Shown: positions 45,042-54,252, numbered from the stretch's first letter. The stretch: DNA of 64,000 nt from an uncultured Prevotella sp. (GCA_946402275.1 CAMIVY010000001.1:1-64000), one strand, 5' to 3'. The notes: generated by a model not told the origin, from the letters alone. Made by a program: numbers and translations.

Positions 45042-46580
45042 ATGAAAGCATTTGATAATTTGGAATTATGGTGGGTGACTGGTGCACAGCTGTTGTACGG
45101 AGGCGATGCCGTTGTTTCCGTTGATAGTCACTCCAAGGAGATGGTAGAAGGCCTTAACAATTCAGGCATCATCCCCATCAAAGTAGTTTACAAAGGTACA
45201 GCCAACAGTTCCACCGAGGTGGAGGCTGTGATGAAGGCTGCCAACAACGATGCCAAGTGTGTAGGCATCATTACCTGGATGCACACCTTCTCGCCTGCCA
45301 AGATGTGGATTAAGGGTCTGCAGGCCCTTCAAAAGCCCCTACTCCACTTCCACACCCAGTACAACGCCGAGATTCCCTGGGACACGATGGATATGGACTT
45401 CATGAACCTGAACCAGTCGGCTCACGGTGACATTGAGTTCGGACACATCTGCACCCGCATGCGCGTTCCCCGCAAGGTGGTTTGCGGCTACTGGAAGGAC
45501 GAGGCTGCTCAGCGTCAGATTGCCGTCTGGGCTCGTGTTTGTGCCGGTGTTGCCGATTCCCATAACGTCCGCTGTCTGATGTTCGGTATGAACATGAACA
45601 ATGTGGCCGTTACCGATGGCGACCGTGTGGAGTTCGAGCAGCGTCTCGGCTACCATGTTGACTACTACCCTGTTTCCTCCATGATGGAATACTGGAAGAA
45701 GGTCACCGATGCCGAGGTTGACGAACTCGTAGAGCAGTATAAGAAGGAATACGTCATCAAGATTGACGAGAGTGGCGAAGAGGTTTACTGGCAGAAGGTG
45801 CGCAATGCCGCCCGTGCCGAGATAGCCCTGCGCCGCGTGTTGAAGGACGAGGGTGCTACCGCTTTCACCACCAACTTCGACGACTTGGGTGATGCTGATA
45901 TCAACCAGCCCGACTTCTGCGGCTTCGACCAGATTCCCGGTTTGGCCTCACAGCGTCTCATGGCCGAGGGTATCGGTTTCGGTGCTGAGGGCGACTGGAA
46001 GACAGCCTGCCTCTATCGCACCCTTTGGGTCATCCAGCAGGGCATGCCTCAGGGCTGCTCGTTCCTCGAGGACTACACCCTCAACTTCGCTGGCGACCGC
46101 TCTTCATGTCTGCAGAGCCACATGCTCGAGGTATGTCCGCTCATCGCAGTCGATAAGCCCAAACTGGAAGTTCACTTCCTGGGCATCGGTGTCCGCAAGC
46201 AGCAGACCGCCCGTCTCGTCTTCACCTCAAAGGTGGGTCGTGGCATCAAGGCCACTGTTGTCGATCTGGGCAACCGCTTCCGTCTCATTTCTCAGGAAGT
46301 AGAGTGTATCGAGCCCAAGCCCATGCCTAACCTCCCCGTTGCTTCCGCTCTCTGGGTTCCACAACCTACATTCGAGATCGGTGCCGGAGCCTGGATTCTG
46401 GCTGGTGGCACACACCATAGCGCCTTCTCCTACGACATTACCGAGGAGTACTGGGAAGACTTTGCCGAGATTCTGGGCATCGAGTATGTTCGTATCAACA
46501 AGAACACGAACACCTTCGACTTCAAGCAGACGCTCCGCAACAACGAGGTGTACTTCATGCTAAACAAAGCGCTTAAATAA
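45042..46580 (+). CDS. araA: L-arabinose isomerase
   Basis: A 512-aa protein starting FDNLELWWVTGAQLLYGGDA, as in AraA. Active-site segments include WMHTFSPAKMWI, LLHFHTQYN, DFMNLNQSAHGD, GFGAEGDWKTACLYR and GTHHSAFS. It converts L-arabinose to L-ribulose with Mn2+. Codon use is GC-richer than in neighbouring core genes, as expected for high expression. Confidence 0.96.
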   Translation: MKAFDNLELWWVTGAQLLYGGDAVVSVDSHSKEMVEGLNNSGIIPIKVVYKGTANSSTEVEAVMKAANNDAKCVGIITWMHTFSPAKMWIKGLQALQKPLLHFHTQYNAEIPWDTMDMDFMNLNQSAHGDIEFGHICTRMRVPRKVVCGYWKDEAAQRQIAVWARVCAGVADSHNVRCLMFGMNMNNVAVTDGDRVEFEQRLGYHVDYYPVSSMMEYWKKVTDAEVDELVEQYKKEYVIKIDESGEEVYWQKVRNAARAEIALRRVLKDEGATAFTTNFDDLGDADINQPDFCGFDQIPGLASQRLMAEGIGFGAEGDWKTACLYRTLWVIQQGMPQGCSFLEDYTLNFAGDRSSCLQSHMLEVCPLIAVDKPKLEVHFLGIGVRKQQTARLVFTSKVGRGIKATVVDLGNRFRLISQEVECIEPKPMPNLPVASALWVPQPTFEIGAGAWILAGGTHHSAFSYDITEEYWEDFAEILGIEYVRINKNTNTFDFKQTLRNNEVYFMLNKALK

Positions 46581-46593
46581 TTGAGAATAGATT

Positions 46594-48186
46594 ATGATGA
46601 CAGCAAAACAGACAATAGAAGCAGGTAAAGCCATTCTCGGTATCGAGTTTGGCTCTACCCGCATCAAAGCCGTCCTCATCGACGAGCAGAACAAGCCCAT
46701 CGCACAAGGTTCACATGAATGGGAGAATCAGTTAGTTGATGGTCTCTGGACCTACTCCACCGAGGCTATCTGGTACGGACTGCAGGACTGCTATGCAGAA
46801 CTTCGCAAGGATGTTCAGAAGCAGTACGATTGCGAAATCGAGACCCTTGCCGCCATTGGTTTCTCTGCAATGATGCACGGCTATATGGCTTTCAATGAGA
46901 AACAGGAAATCCTGGTTCCTTTCCGCACTTGGCGTAACACCAATACGGGCAAGGCCGCTGCAGAGCTCTCCAAGCTCTTCAACTACAACATTCCCCTTCG
47001 TTGGAGCATCAGCCATCTCTATGAGGCCATTCTTGACAACGAGGAACACGTAGCCGACATTAAATACCTCACCACACTGGCAGGCTATGTCCACTGGCAG
47101 GTGACTGGTCAGTTCGTGCTGGGTGTAGGCGATGCATCAGGTATGATTCCTGTAGATCCAAAGACCAAGACCTATGACGCCACGATGGTTGAGAAGTTCA
47201 ACAAACTCATTGCGCCCAAGGGCTTCTCATGGAAACTGTTGGATATCCTCCCCAAATCACTCAATGCAGGTGACAACGCTGGATTCCTGACTCCAGAAGG
47301 TGCCAAGAAGCTCGACGACTCAGGTCACCTCAAGGCAGGCATCCCCGTCTGTCCTCCAGAGGGCGACGCCGGCACAGGTATGGTTGCCACCAATGCCGTC
47401 AAGCAGCGCACAGGTAATGTCTCCGCAGGTACTTCCAGCTTCTCTATGATAGTCCTCGAGAAGGAACTCTCCAAGCCCTACGAGATGATTGATATGGTCA
47501 CCACACCCGATGGCTCACTCGTTGCTATGGTACATTGCAACAACTGCACCAGCGACATCAATGCCTGGGTGGGACTCTTTAAGGAATACCAGCAACTCCT
47601 TGGCATTAAGGTTGATATGAACGAGCTTTACGGCAAGCTGTTCAATAAAGCCTTGGAGGGTGACACCGACTGTGGCGGTCTGATGGCATACAACTATGTC
47701 AGCGGTGAACCCGTTACCGGCTTGCATGAAGGACGCCCCATGTTCCTGCGCTCTGCCAACGACAAGTTCAACCTCGCCAACTTCATGCGTGCCCACCTCT
47801 ATGGTGCCATCGGTGTGCTGAAGATTGGTAACGACATCCTGCTCAAGGAAGAGAAGATCAAGGTGGATCGCATCACCGGACACGGCGGCTACTTCAAGAC
47901 ACCAGGCGTTGGTCAGCGTATGCTGGCTGCTGCCCTCAACTCGCCCATCTCCGTGATGGAGACAGCAGGCGAAGGAGGTGCCTGGGGTATTGCCCTGCTG
48001 GCAGGCTACCTCATCAACAAGAACGGCAAGTCGCTTGCCGACTATCTCGAGGATGTTGTATTCGCTGGCAACACAGGCGTCAGCATTGCTCCCACTGCCG
48101 AGGACGTCGCAGGCTTCGAGCGTTACATCGAGAACTACAAGCAATGCCTGCCCGTTGAGCAAGCTGCTGTTGACAACAAGAAATAA
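46594..48186 (+). CDS. FGGY-family kinase, probable L-ribulokinase
   Basis: A 530-aa FGGY carbohydrate kinase: phosphate-binding LGIEFGSTRIKAVLID near the N-terminus and a C-terminal ATP site with GHGGYFKTPGVGQRMLAAAL and AGEGGAWGIALLAGYL. It looks closer to xylulokinase-like proteins than to E. coli AraB; in B. thetaiotaomicron such a protein serves as ribulokinase in the same gene order. It is the last gene of the operon, followed by a strong terminator. Confidence 0.88.
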   Translation: MMTAKQTIEAGKAILGIEFGSTRIKAVLIDEQNKPIAQGSHEWENQLVDGLWTYSTEAIWYGLQDCYAELRKDVQKQYDCEIETLAAIGFSAMMHGYMAFNEKQEILVPFRTWRNTNTGKAAAELSKLFNYNIPLRWSISHLYEAILDNEEHVADIKYLTTLAGYVHWQVTGQFVLGVGDASGMIPVDPKTKTYDATMVEKFNKLIAPKGFSWKLLDILPKSLNAGDNAGFLTPEGAKKLDDSGHLKAGIPVCPPEGDAGTGMVATNAVKQRTGNVSAGTSSFSMIVLEKELSKPYEMIDMVTTPDGSLVAMVHCNNCTSDINAWVGLFKEYQQLLGIKVDMNELYGKLFNKALEGDTDCGGLMAYNYVSGEPVTGLHEGRPMFLRSANDKFNLANFMRAHLYGAIGVLKIGNDILLKEEKIKVDRITGHGGYFKTPGVGQRMLAAALNSPISVMETAGEGGAWGIALLAGYLINKNGKSLADYLEDVVFAGNTGVSIAPTAEDVAGFERYIENYKQCLPVEQAAVDNKK

Positions 48187-48209
48187 CGGCTCACGTCCTA
48201 CCCAATAAA

Positions 48210-48248
48210 GAGAGCTGCCTCCCTCGTGGATGCAGCCCTTTTTTTTTG
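48210..48248 (+). terminator. Terminator between arabinose operon and M15 cassette
   Basis: GAGAGCTGC / GCAGCCCTT stem (one mismatch) followed on the plus strand by nine T, so it ends the arabinose operon. In the minus direction it is homologous to the hairpin after M15 copy 1 at 758-790. Confidence 0.8.
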
Positions 48249-48267
48249 TTTACCTTTTGAAGTTCTT

Positions 48268-48822
48268 TTAGCCGGCCTTTGGCCTTTGTAAAAGCGAGCG
48301 GAGCTCGAGCGATGTTCGCCTGCGGTTGCCCGAAGGACGTACTGCGAAGTGAATCCAGATCACCCTACCCTTCTGTTCTATCAGCAGCTCGTCATAGTCC
48401 TCGCGGTTCAGGTCGCTGATATCCAACAGAATCGCTGCATAGCGCAATGCCTGTTCCATCCCGATGCAACGGATATCTACCGCACAGCCCGTCAGGTGGT
48501 TCGAGGTGGGCACTCCCCCTACCGCCTTATTAACTTCAGGACTTCGGAATCCCGAGTTAATGATAATCGGATACTCGCGCACTTCATTTCTCATTTCTTC
48601 ATTTCCATTTCTTTGACCGAGGTCAAAGCGACTTTGTCGATTACTCATTTCTCCTTTCTCATTTCTCATTTGGTTGTATCGCAACCTTAATTGTTCCAGC
48701 CATCGGCATAGACGCTTTAAGTTCTCCACTTGTGCCTCATTGGGCACGTTCTCTATTCTCGTCTTTGTCTTGCAAAGCTCTCCGAGCGTAAAGTGCTCGC
48801 TGAGGTTAGTTTGTTTATTCAT
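48268..48822 (-). CDS. M15-family peptidase-like protein (copy 2)
   Basis: A 184-aa paralogue of 289-747 with the same zinc motifs (SNHLTGCAVDIRC and WIHFAV). Compared with copy 1 it has about 20 extra residues (KGEMSNRQSRFDLGQRNGN region) before the conserved IIINSGFRS, containing a TTTGACCGAGGTCAAA palindrome, and a different C-terminal tail. Bases 48322-48528 are identical to 517-723. It overlaps the upstream 124-aa gene by 4 bp and is the last gene of the cassette. Confidence 0.87.
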   Translation of the reverse strand: MNKQTNLSEHFTLGELCKTKTRIENVPNEAQVENLKRLCRWLEQLRLRYNQMRNEKGEMSNRQSRFDLGQRNGNEEMRNEVREYPIIINSGFRSPEVNKAVGGVPTSNHLTGCAVDIRCIGMEQALRYAAILLDISDLNREDYDELLIEQKGRVIWIHFAVRPSGNRRRTSLELRSLLQRPKAG

Positions 48823-49181
48823 TTCTTCTTTTTGTTTACGTTAATTGGTGTACTATTAGGAAATGCGATGCTGTAGGCTGCGTCGAGGGCCTTCAGATTG
48901 ATTTTCCAAAAGCTGATGCCCAGCCGTACGGCCACGATGGCACGTAGCAGTTCGCGGTGTTTCAGCGGATAGAGCGAGGGGGCTTGCAGTTCGTTCCACC
49001 CCTCCTGCTCACTGAGGTGACAGACTTCCCAGATAAAGTCATCGGTGGCTTCATAGCCGAACCACGCCTTCAACACATTACGGATGCAGAAGCGCTTGTA
49101 CTGTCCTCCGAGGAGGCGCCTCGTGCGCTCCAACTTTCGCCAGAGCTGCACGAAGCATTCCTTATTATTATTATAATTCAT
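48819..49181 (-). CDS. Small unknown protein of the M15 cassette (copy 2)
   Basis: 120 aa from the ATG at 49181 (MNYNNNKECF); a GTG at 49193 is possible. It is the full-length version of the truncated protein at 3-311. It is basic and aromatic, with LWRKLERTRRLLGGQYKRF at the front and a lysine-rich C-terminus. No domain is recognised. It is always placed just before the M15 peptidase gene, with overlapping codons, so a joint role such as lysis accessory or inhibitor is possible but unproven. Confidence 0.75.
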   Translation of the reverse strand: MNYNNNKECFVQLWRKLERTRRLLGGQYKRFCIRNVLKAWFGYEATDDFIWEVCHLSEQEGWNELQAPSLYPLKHRELLRAIVAVRLGISFWKINLKALDAAYSIAFPNSTPINVNKKKK

Positions 49182-49189
49182 TTTCACAT

Positions 49190-49245
49190 TCACTTTTCTC
49201 TATTCACTATTCACTAGGGCGAAGCCCGCCTTTCACTTTTCACTA
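49190..49245. repeat. CACTTTTCACTA-type repeats between cassette genes
   Basis: Tandem TTCACTATTCACTA and TTTCACTTTTCACTA units with GGGCGAAGCCC between them; related to the units at 7107-7134. Confidence 0.45.
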
Positions 49246-51692
49246 GCGAAGCGCCTCTTGTACTCCTCAGTCTTGCAGTACCTGCCGCTCACCTCGTCAT
49301 AGATGATATATCCGCGACTCTGCCAACTGCGCAACGTGCCGTCACCGCTACCACTCTTGCCCTGCTGCTGGCGCATCTGGTAGTATTGTGGCTTTGTGAA
49401 CTCATCGGGCAGCAACTCCAGCAGGTTCTGCGGCCCTGACTGACGCTGAATCTCCACCTCCTCACGCAGCTCTTTCTCCAGCTGCTGACCGAAGTACAGC
49501 ATCTTACACCACAGGTTATACTGCTCGCTCCAGCGCACGAAGTCGGCAATCTCTTTCGACCATTTGTAGCCGTGCGCCACGTAGAGCACCATGCCCTTCA
49601 GCCATGCTATCACGTTGGCACGATAGCTGAAAACCTTGTAGGCCTCGCTCTCATAGAGCTTCGCGGCATCCTTGTTCTCCTGCTTGATGTCCAGTGCCAG
49701 CTTCCTGGACTGAGCACACTCTATCAGTCCGTTGGCAGCTTCCAGACGGTCGATGTAGGGCTTCAGCTCTGCGGCAAACGTGTGGTCGTAGATGCCCAGA
49801 ATGGGTGCCGTATCGTCGTCGTCATCGCTGTGTATAATGGTCGAGATGTCCAGTCGGCTCACCGTTCCGTCGTTCACCATTTTGAAGAAGAACTTACGGG
49901 CGTTGGGCGGCGTGGTCGAAGCATTGAAGTTCCAGCGCAAGGGTGCGATACCTGATACGCTGTCGGCTCCTACACGCTCCTGACCGGCATCCGAGTTGTC
50001 GAAGGCCTTGCGAATCAGCAAGCCTACCTCATCGACAGTACCCTTCGACGTCACCTTCTTCAAGCCCTCAATCTCGTCCACGATGGTATAGATGAATCGC
50101 TGACCGTTGTTGTTGGCATCTACAATGCGCTGGTTAAAGACGGCATCTGTCAGGTTGTCTATCAACATCTGGATGCAGATGTCCGTGGGGCGCGGGTCTT
50201 TCTTCTGCTTGGCACCCGGGTTCTTCTGCTTCCACTCCGCCTCACGCTGGCGGTTGGGCTGGTCGCGCTGCTTGATGTCGTCCATGATGTACTCGATAGG
50301 CTTCTTGATGGTACCCTTACCGATACTCTGACGACCTATCAAGACGTTCATAAACGTCGCCTCGTGGTCCACGTTATCCCAGTAGCGGAACTTCACACCG
50401 TGCAGGTGGGCTCCCAGTGCCGGGAACACCGCATTGGCCACGGCGGGCTTGTAGAACCAGGGGACGTTCTTCGTCAACAGCCTAATCAGCGGCGGCAACT
50501 TCTTGGGCATTGCTGGTGGTGTTGTCAGCGTACCGCCACAAGCCTTCACCGCCTGCTGCGACTTCAACGACTGCAGTACCTGCTTCAACCTGTAGGGCAT
50601 ACCCTTGCGAGGCTCTTTCAGCGCATTCTCCAGTGTCTTGCGCCATTCAGCCTCTTCCTCTGGAGTGCACAGCGGAACCGACCCTTCTGTGCACTTTTTC
50701 GCCCAATAGTTGGGAACAACCTGCATCATCTTCTCCAGCGAATAGCCGCAGATGCTACGGATAGTCACCGCCAGTTCGAACGTCAGCGCGTTACGGTCGC
50801 CCTCCACAGGCTCCTTGCCGCCATTGAACAGTTCCCAGTACTTCGCAATAATGTCCTTGAACAACACACCGTTGTATCTTGCCTCTGGGTCAAATGATGG
50901 CTGAGGGCTGACGGCTGAGGTCTGAGGTACAGCCTCTTGAGAACTGCAACACTGCAACGCTGCAACAGCGAGAGCAGAGCCAAGCTCGCTTGAGCTATGC
51001 CGAGCGCCAGCAGGGTCGATAGTAGTCAACGCTGCAACAGAATTATCTTTTTCTTCCCACGGACGATAATGCTTATTGGCTTTCTTAGCCCCTGGGGGCA
51101 CCTCTTCCAGTCCCTGAGTCTCACGCTCTTTCAAGCGCAGATACTCAGCGGATGCTTCTTCGTCAGAAAGTGACTCAGTGAAAAGTGCTTCATCCAGCAG
51201 CGGCGTAGTCTCAGCGTCGATAGGCCCGTGAAATACAACCCTGTTGTTTTCCTTATTATTCGTATCCATTTCGGTACGTGTCATAATAGAGGTACGCACC
51301 TGACATTCCAGAATAGTATGCTCAGGCATTCTTCGAGCCACAGCATGAACACCGTAGCTTGCCGACTCAGCCAACTCTACCAATCCCAGCTCCTCCTTCA
51401 TATGGAGCAGCTGACTGATGATGTGTCGACACTCCTCACGGTCGCGGCAGTCGATGTCATAGAAGAAGAAAGGACTCACAGTCTTGATACCCTTCAGCAG
51501 ACCACCCTCAGGCACCTGACAGTTGTAGTTCACCTGCACAAGTGCATGTTTGAACCTGTTATCACCTGTTTGACGATAGTCGTTCCAGTTACGGATATTC
51601 TCCTCGGTGTTACAAGCAGCAATCAGTTCTTCGAGGCTCTTAATGGGACGGCAATGTTTCTCGCCGCCCACTTTATATACCAAGTTTACCAT
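49233..51692 (-). CDS. VirE-N/DUF3987 primase-helicase-like protein
   Basis: An 819-aa protein. Residues 1-150 match the VirE N-terminal/BT4734-like domain (FFFYDIDCRDREECRHI, with an acidic pair like primase-polymerases). After a low-complexity linker (about 225-275, partly made by copy D of the dispersed repeat), residues 290-360 resemble a primase C-terminal region and the DUF3987 ATPase follows: Walker A GRQSIGKGT at about 450 and Walker B IYTIVDEIEG at about 534. The C-terminal 90 residues look like a small helical DNA-binding segment. It probably primes or unwinds DNA for the cassette (inference). Confidence 0.85.
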   Translation of the reverse strand: MVNLVYKVGGEKHCRPIKSLEELIAACNTEENIRNWNDYRQTGDNRFKHALVQVNYNCQVPEGGLLKGIKTVSPFFFYDIDCRDREECRHIISQLLHMKEELGLVELAESASYGVHAVARRMPEHTILECQVRTSIMTRTEMDTNNKENNRVVFHGPIDAETTPLLDEALFTESLSDEEASAEYLRLKERETQGLEEVPPGAKKANKHYRPWEEKDNSVAALTTIDPAGARHSSSELGSALAVAALQCCSSQEAVPQTSAVSPQPSFDPEARYNGVLFKDIIAKYWELFNGGKEPVEGDRNALTFELAVTIRSICGYSLEKMMQVVPNYWAKKCTEGSVPLCTPEEEAEWRKTLENALKEPRKGMPYRLKQVLQSLKSQQAVKACGGTLTTPPAMPKKLPPLIRLLTKNVPWFYKPAVANAVFPALGAHLHGVKFRYWDNVDHEATFMNVLIGRQSIGKGTIKKPIEYIMDDIKQRDQPNRQREAEWKQKNPGAKQKKDPRPTDICIQMLIDNLTDAVFNQRIVDANNNGQRFIYTIVDEIEGLKKVTSKGTVDEVGLLIRKAFDNSDAGQERVGADSVSGIAPLRWNFNASTTPPNARKFFFKMVNDGTVSRLDISTIIHSDDDDDTAPILGIYDHTFAAELKPYIDRLEAANGLIECAQSRKLALDIKQENKDAAKLYESEAYKVFSYRANVIAWLKGMVLYVAHGYKWSKEIADFVRWSEQYNLWCKMLYFGQQLEKELREEVEIQRQSGPQNLLELLPDEFTKPQYYQMRQQQGKSGSGDGTLRSWQSRGYIIYDEVSGRYCKTEEYKRRFASEK
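50955..51040 (+). repeat. Dispersed repeat copy D with 14-bp flanking duplication
   Basis: The core 50969-51026 (AGCGAGAGCAGAGCC, AAGCTCGCTTGAG, CCGAGCG, CAGCAGGGTCGA) matches the first two thirds of copies A-C. It is bounded by identical 14-bp sequences CAACGCTGCAACAG at 50955-50968 and 51027-51040. Core plus one flank is 72 bp, so the host frame (minus strand) is kept. Confidence 0.75.
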
Positions 51693-51701
51693 ATTTATGA
51701 A

Positions 51702-52400
51702 TTAGAAATTAGGATATCCGAGTTTTGAGTTCAAGTATTTCAGTCCGCTGATGGTCCACGTCATATACGTGCGTACCTTCTTCACACCCTTCAGTGAGTA
51801 CGACACGTGTGTACGCAGGCGCACTAGGTCGCGCCCAACGAGGTCGTCCGAGATGTTCCAGCGTCCGTGGCGATAGTATTGGATGCCCATGTCGCGCACC
51901 ACGCAGTTGAAGTCATAGACCGACATGTTGAACGTCTTGGCCACCTGGGTCGCCGTCAACGTGTCCTCGGCATCCTCGTTCAGCATACGAAGTGTGCGAC
52001 AAACAATGGCGTCGGCACGGTTGATAATCTCTTCATTGGAGAGCTGGCGCCCTTGCGCATCCTTCGTGGGGATATAGCCGCCCGTCTGTCGGATCTGTGG
52101 CAGCACCTCGCTGGTCACCCAACGCTTGAAGGCCTTCGCCTGTGGCAGTTTAGAAGAGAGAATGAGTGCATACAGACCGCTCTCGTTGATGAGTGTTACG
52201 CGGGTTTCGTAGGCAGTGCCCTGAATCGGGGCAGTGCTCTTGTCTTCCTTATCTACGTGGGTTGCCAGTGCATTTTGTGGTTTGGCATACCCCAGTGCCG
52301 TAGCAACATCCTTGCCTACGAACATGATTTGGTTATTAACTTGGCAAGTACGAATCTCACCGAAAATATCACTTGTAAAAATCTGAATATTTGCTTTCAT
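51702..52400 (-). CDS. BRO-N/antirepressor family protein
   Basis: A 232-aa protein. The N-terminal 110 residues are a BRO-N domain (FGEIRTCQVNNQIMFVGKDVATALGY, LINESGLYALILSSKLPQAK.FKRWVTSEVLPQIR). The C-terminal half has a helix-turn-helix-like stretch (LTATQVAKTFNMSVYDFNCVVRD). Such proteins are phage antirepressors or DNA-binding regulators. It lies 9 bp before the VirE/DUF3987 gene and may regulate the cassette. Confidence 0.88.
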   Translation of the reverse strand: MKANIQIFTSDIFGEIRTCQVNNQIMFVGKDVATALGYAKPQNALATHVDKEDKSTAPIQGTAYETRVTLINESGLYALILSSKLPQAKAFKRWVTSEVLPQIRQTGGYIPTKDAQGRQLSNEEIINRADAIVCRTLRMLNEDAEDTLTATQVAKTFNMSVYDFNCVVRDMGIQYYRHGRWNISDDLVGRDLVRLRTHVSYSLKGVKKVRTYMTWTISGLKYLNSKLGYPNF

Positions 52401-52559
52401 TTTGTTTGAGTGTTAGCGAGAAGAAGGTTGGAATCTTTGCGCATTTACCCGGGAACATCCTCCTCACTTCAACTCAGGGTTATTAGACTTTCCCCCCTGC
52501 CCCTCTCTTGTAGCGAGGGGAGATAATATTCTCCCCTACAATGGGAGTTAGAGGGGTCT

Positions 52560-52913
52560 TTATTTCACTTTCACGATATCAGTAGCTAAGATTTCTTGGA
52601 ACGTCTGCCCCTGATATTCGTGTGTAGAGAAACGAAGGGTGGCTACTACCACATCACCTTCGTAGAACCTGCACGCCGCCAGATTGCCCAGCATGGCGCA
52701 CACATACTCGTTTTCGAACTTACCACCCAGTTCGCGCAACACGATGTTGCACTTCTGGATAGTTCCTGTTTCGGCCTTGACCTGCGGTCGAGCCTGCTCA
52801 CGCTCGGAAGAGTTGATGCAAGCATCACTCTGCTCTCGCTCACTCGCAGCCTTTCGCCTCTGTACGCTGAAGGCCTCGCCCTGGCGTACCACTTTCAAGA
52901 TTTTTGTTTCCAT
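52560..52913 (-). CDS. OB-fold-like (SSB-like) small protein carrying repeat copy C
   Basis: A 117-aa protein. The N-terminal strand METKILKVVRQGEAF and the C-terminal part (NEYVCAMLGNLAACRFYEGD, VVVATLRFSTHEYQGQTFQEI, then ATDIVKV) look like an OB-fold of the DUF3127/SSB-like kind. Between them residues 21-50 are encoded by copy C of the dispersed repeat, inserted in frame in what should be a loop. Next to a primase-helicase-like gene, single-strand DNA binding is a reasonable guess. Confidence 0.65.
   Translation of the reverse strand: METKILKVVRQGEAFSVQRRKAASEREQSDACINSSEREQARPQVKAETGTIQKCNIVLRELGGKFENEYVCAMLGNLAACRFYEGDVVVATLRFSTHEYQGQTFQEILATDIVKVK
52771..52855 (-). repeat. Dispersed coding-embedded repeat, copy C
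   Basis: On the minus strand it begins AAAGGCTGCGAGTGAGCGAG and ends CGACCGCAGGTCAAGGCCGA. It matches copy B at both ends and in spacing; the middle ten or so bases differ. Confidence 0.8.
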
Positions 52914-52987
52914 AATGTATCAATAAGTCAAAAAACACTTTGTGATTGATTCACGCTGCAAAATTACAAACATACAAAAACAAAAAG

Positions 52988-53024
52988 CCCCTATATAGGG
53001 CCTATAATAGGGACTATATAGGGG
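52988..53024. promoter_or_regulatory. Three tandem CCTATA-TAGG palindromes upstream of the OB-fold-like gene
   Basis: CCCTATATAGGG (a perfect 12-bp palindrome), CCTATAATAGGG and ACTATATAGGGG follow each other with roughly 12-bp periodicity, upstream of the 52560-52913 gene. This looks like a cooperative operator array. Confidence 0.55.
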
Positions 53025-53054
53025 ATAAACTATACTGTTTATCAGCGAGTTATG

Positions 53055-54188
53055 CTAATCCTCGAAAATCTTGTCTATCTCTTCCGAACGTGCGGGCGAC
53101 TTGCCCGTTTCCTGCATTTCCCATTTCTCCTGTGCCAGATTGTTGATGTGCCACAGCTCCTGAAACGGCTTCCACTTCGAACGCATCTGCAACTTGTCGG
53201 AAAACACATCGGCAATATACATGGCCTGCTTTCGTGTTGTGGTGGGCGACAGCTGGTAATGTTCATCGACGAAGCCAGCTTTTTGCAACCTTTTCCAATA
53301 CTTCATCGCCATACCGGTAGCCAACACATCGGGCAGAAGACTGCTGTCCTCACTTTCCTGTTGGGCATCTTGCAACTTCTTGTATTCCTCCTGCGCCAGC
53401 GTTATCTTGTGCATATACTTCAGGAAAGCATTACGATGGCCCTTGGCATTCTCCTCTTTGCGGTTCGTATAGAAATGGCGACCCACCTTCGCAGGGTTAA
53501 CCACCAGACAACCGTCGCAGTAATCCACCATCTTGCGCAACTCAGAATAGTGCTTGTGAATCGACTTCTTCAGCTTATGGTCATCGTCCAGCAGGCTGAA
53601 GTCAAACTCGGCAGGATAGCGTGCTGCACGCTGGATGTGTTCCACCTTGGTATTGAACACACCCTTCTCAAACATGTGCACCAGCTTCTCCGTTACGTAG
53701 TCGTTGATGTCATCCATGCTGGGCTTTCCGTTGCACACGTCATACAGCCATTCGTCAAAAGTCTGGCGAATCCGACGGAGCGTTCCTGAGTTCAGATAGC
53801 GGCGCTTCTCCTGCTCGTACAGCCTGGCATACTCCTCATCCTTATGCCGACGCACCAGCTGACTGCCTATTTGCGACAGCACTTTGCTCAGCCCGCCCAG
53901 CGCGTCGTTCACCTGCTGTGTCAATTCCTGCAAATCGTCGTTCTTTATTGTCAGTTCCCACGACAACACCTCTTCAGCCAGCGTGTCGAAGTCCACGTCT
54001 ATGTCGACATCCAGCACGGCCTCCTGCTTCACACGCTCCAGCACCTGCTTCGACAAGGTTTCCGCCACCTCCATAATGTCCGCCACCACGCCCATCACCC
54101 GGTATCTTGTACCCGCTGAGGACCGTTCTTCCCTCAAACTGGAAAGCCTCTCAGCCACTCCAGTCAGTATATTTTTGTAGTCCACCAT
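53055..54188 (-). CDS. Unknown 377-aa first gene of the cassette
   Basis: A largely helical, charged protein. The N-terminal part contains VDIDVDFDTLAEEVLSW and a long coiled-coil-like stretch (LQELTQQVNDALGGLSKVLSQ). The middle has FDEWLYDVCNGKPSMDDIND and MVDYCDGCLVVNPAKVGRHFY, with two Cys. It has no signal, membrane helix or known motif. It is transcribed from the promoter at 54245-54252 and leads the operon, so it may be specific to this cassette type. Confidence 0.7.
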   Translation of the reverse strand: MVDYKNILTGVAERLSSLREERSSAGTRYRVMGVVADIMEVAETLSKQVLERVKQEAVLDVDIDVDFDTLAEEVLSWELTIKNDDLQELTQQVNDALGGLSKVLSQIGSQLVRRHKDEEYARLYEQEKRRYLNSGTLRRIRQTFDEWLYDVCNGKPSMDDINDYVTEKLVHMFEKGVFNTKVEHIQRAARYPAEFDFSLLDDDHKLKKSIHKHYSELRKMVDYCDGCLVVNPAKVGRHFYTNRKEENAKGHRNAFLKYMHKITLAQEEYKKLQDAQQESEDSSLLPDVLATGMAMKYWKRLQKAGFVDEHYQLSPTTTRKQAMYIADVFSDKLQMRSKWKPFQELWHINNLAQEKWEMQETGKSPARSEEIDKIFED

Positions 54189-54244
54189 TTGTTTTAATAA
54201 CTAAGATTGTTCCAGATATTTCTTCCTATCATCATAGGGGACTG

Positions 54245-54252
54245 CAAAGGTA
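54245..54252 (-). promoter_or_regulatory. Promoter -7 box of the primase cassette
   Basis: TACCTTTG on the minus strand followed by GCAGTCC, 57 bp before the ATG at 54188. The DnaA-box pair lies about 50-80 bp upstream of it. Confidence 0.65.

Noticed and set aside
45853..46302. 149-residue plus-strand frame within araA
   Set aside because: Ser/Thr/Pro-rich shadow caused by GC-biased third positions of a highly expressed gene.
48304..48320. Element-like GAGCGGAGCTCGAGCG run at the end of M15 copy 2
   Set aside because: A short palindromic GC run that changes the C-terminus relative to copy 1, but too short to assign to the repeat family.
52470..52559. GC-rich inverted segments (CCCCTCTC / GAGGGG) before the OB-fold-like gene stop
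   Set aside because: They could form hairpins, but no clean stem with a T tail exists for either strand; left unassigned.
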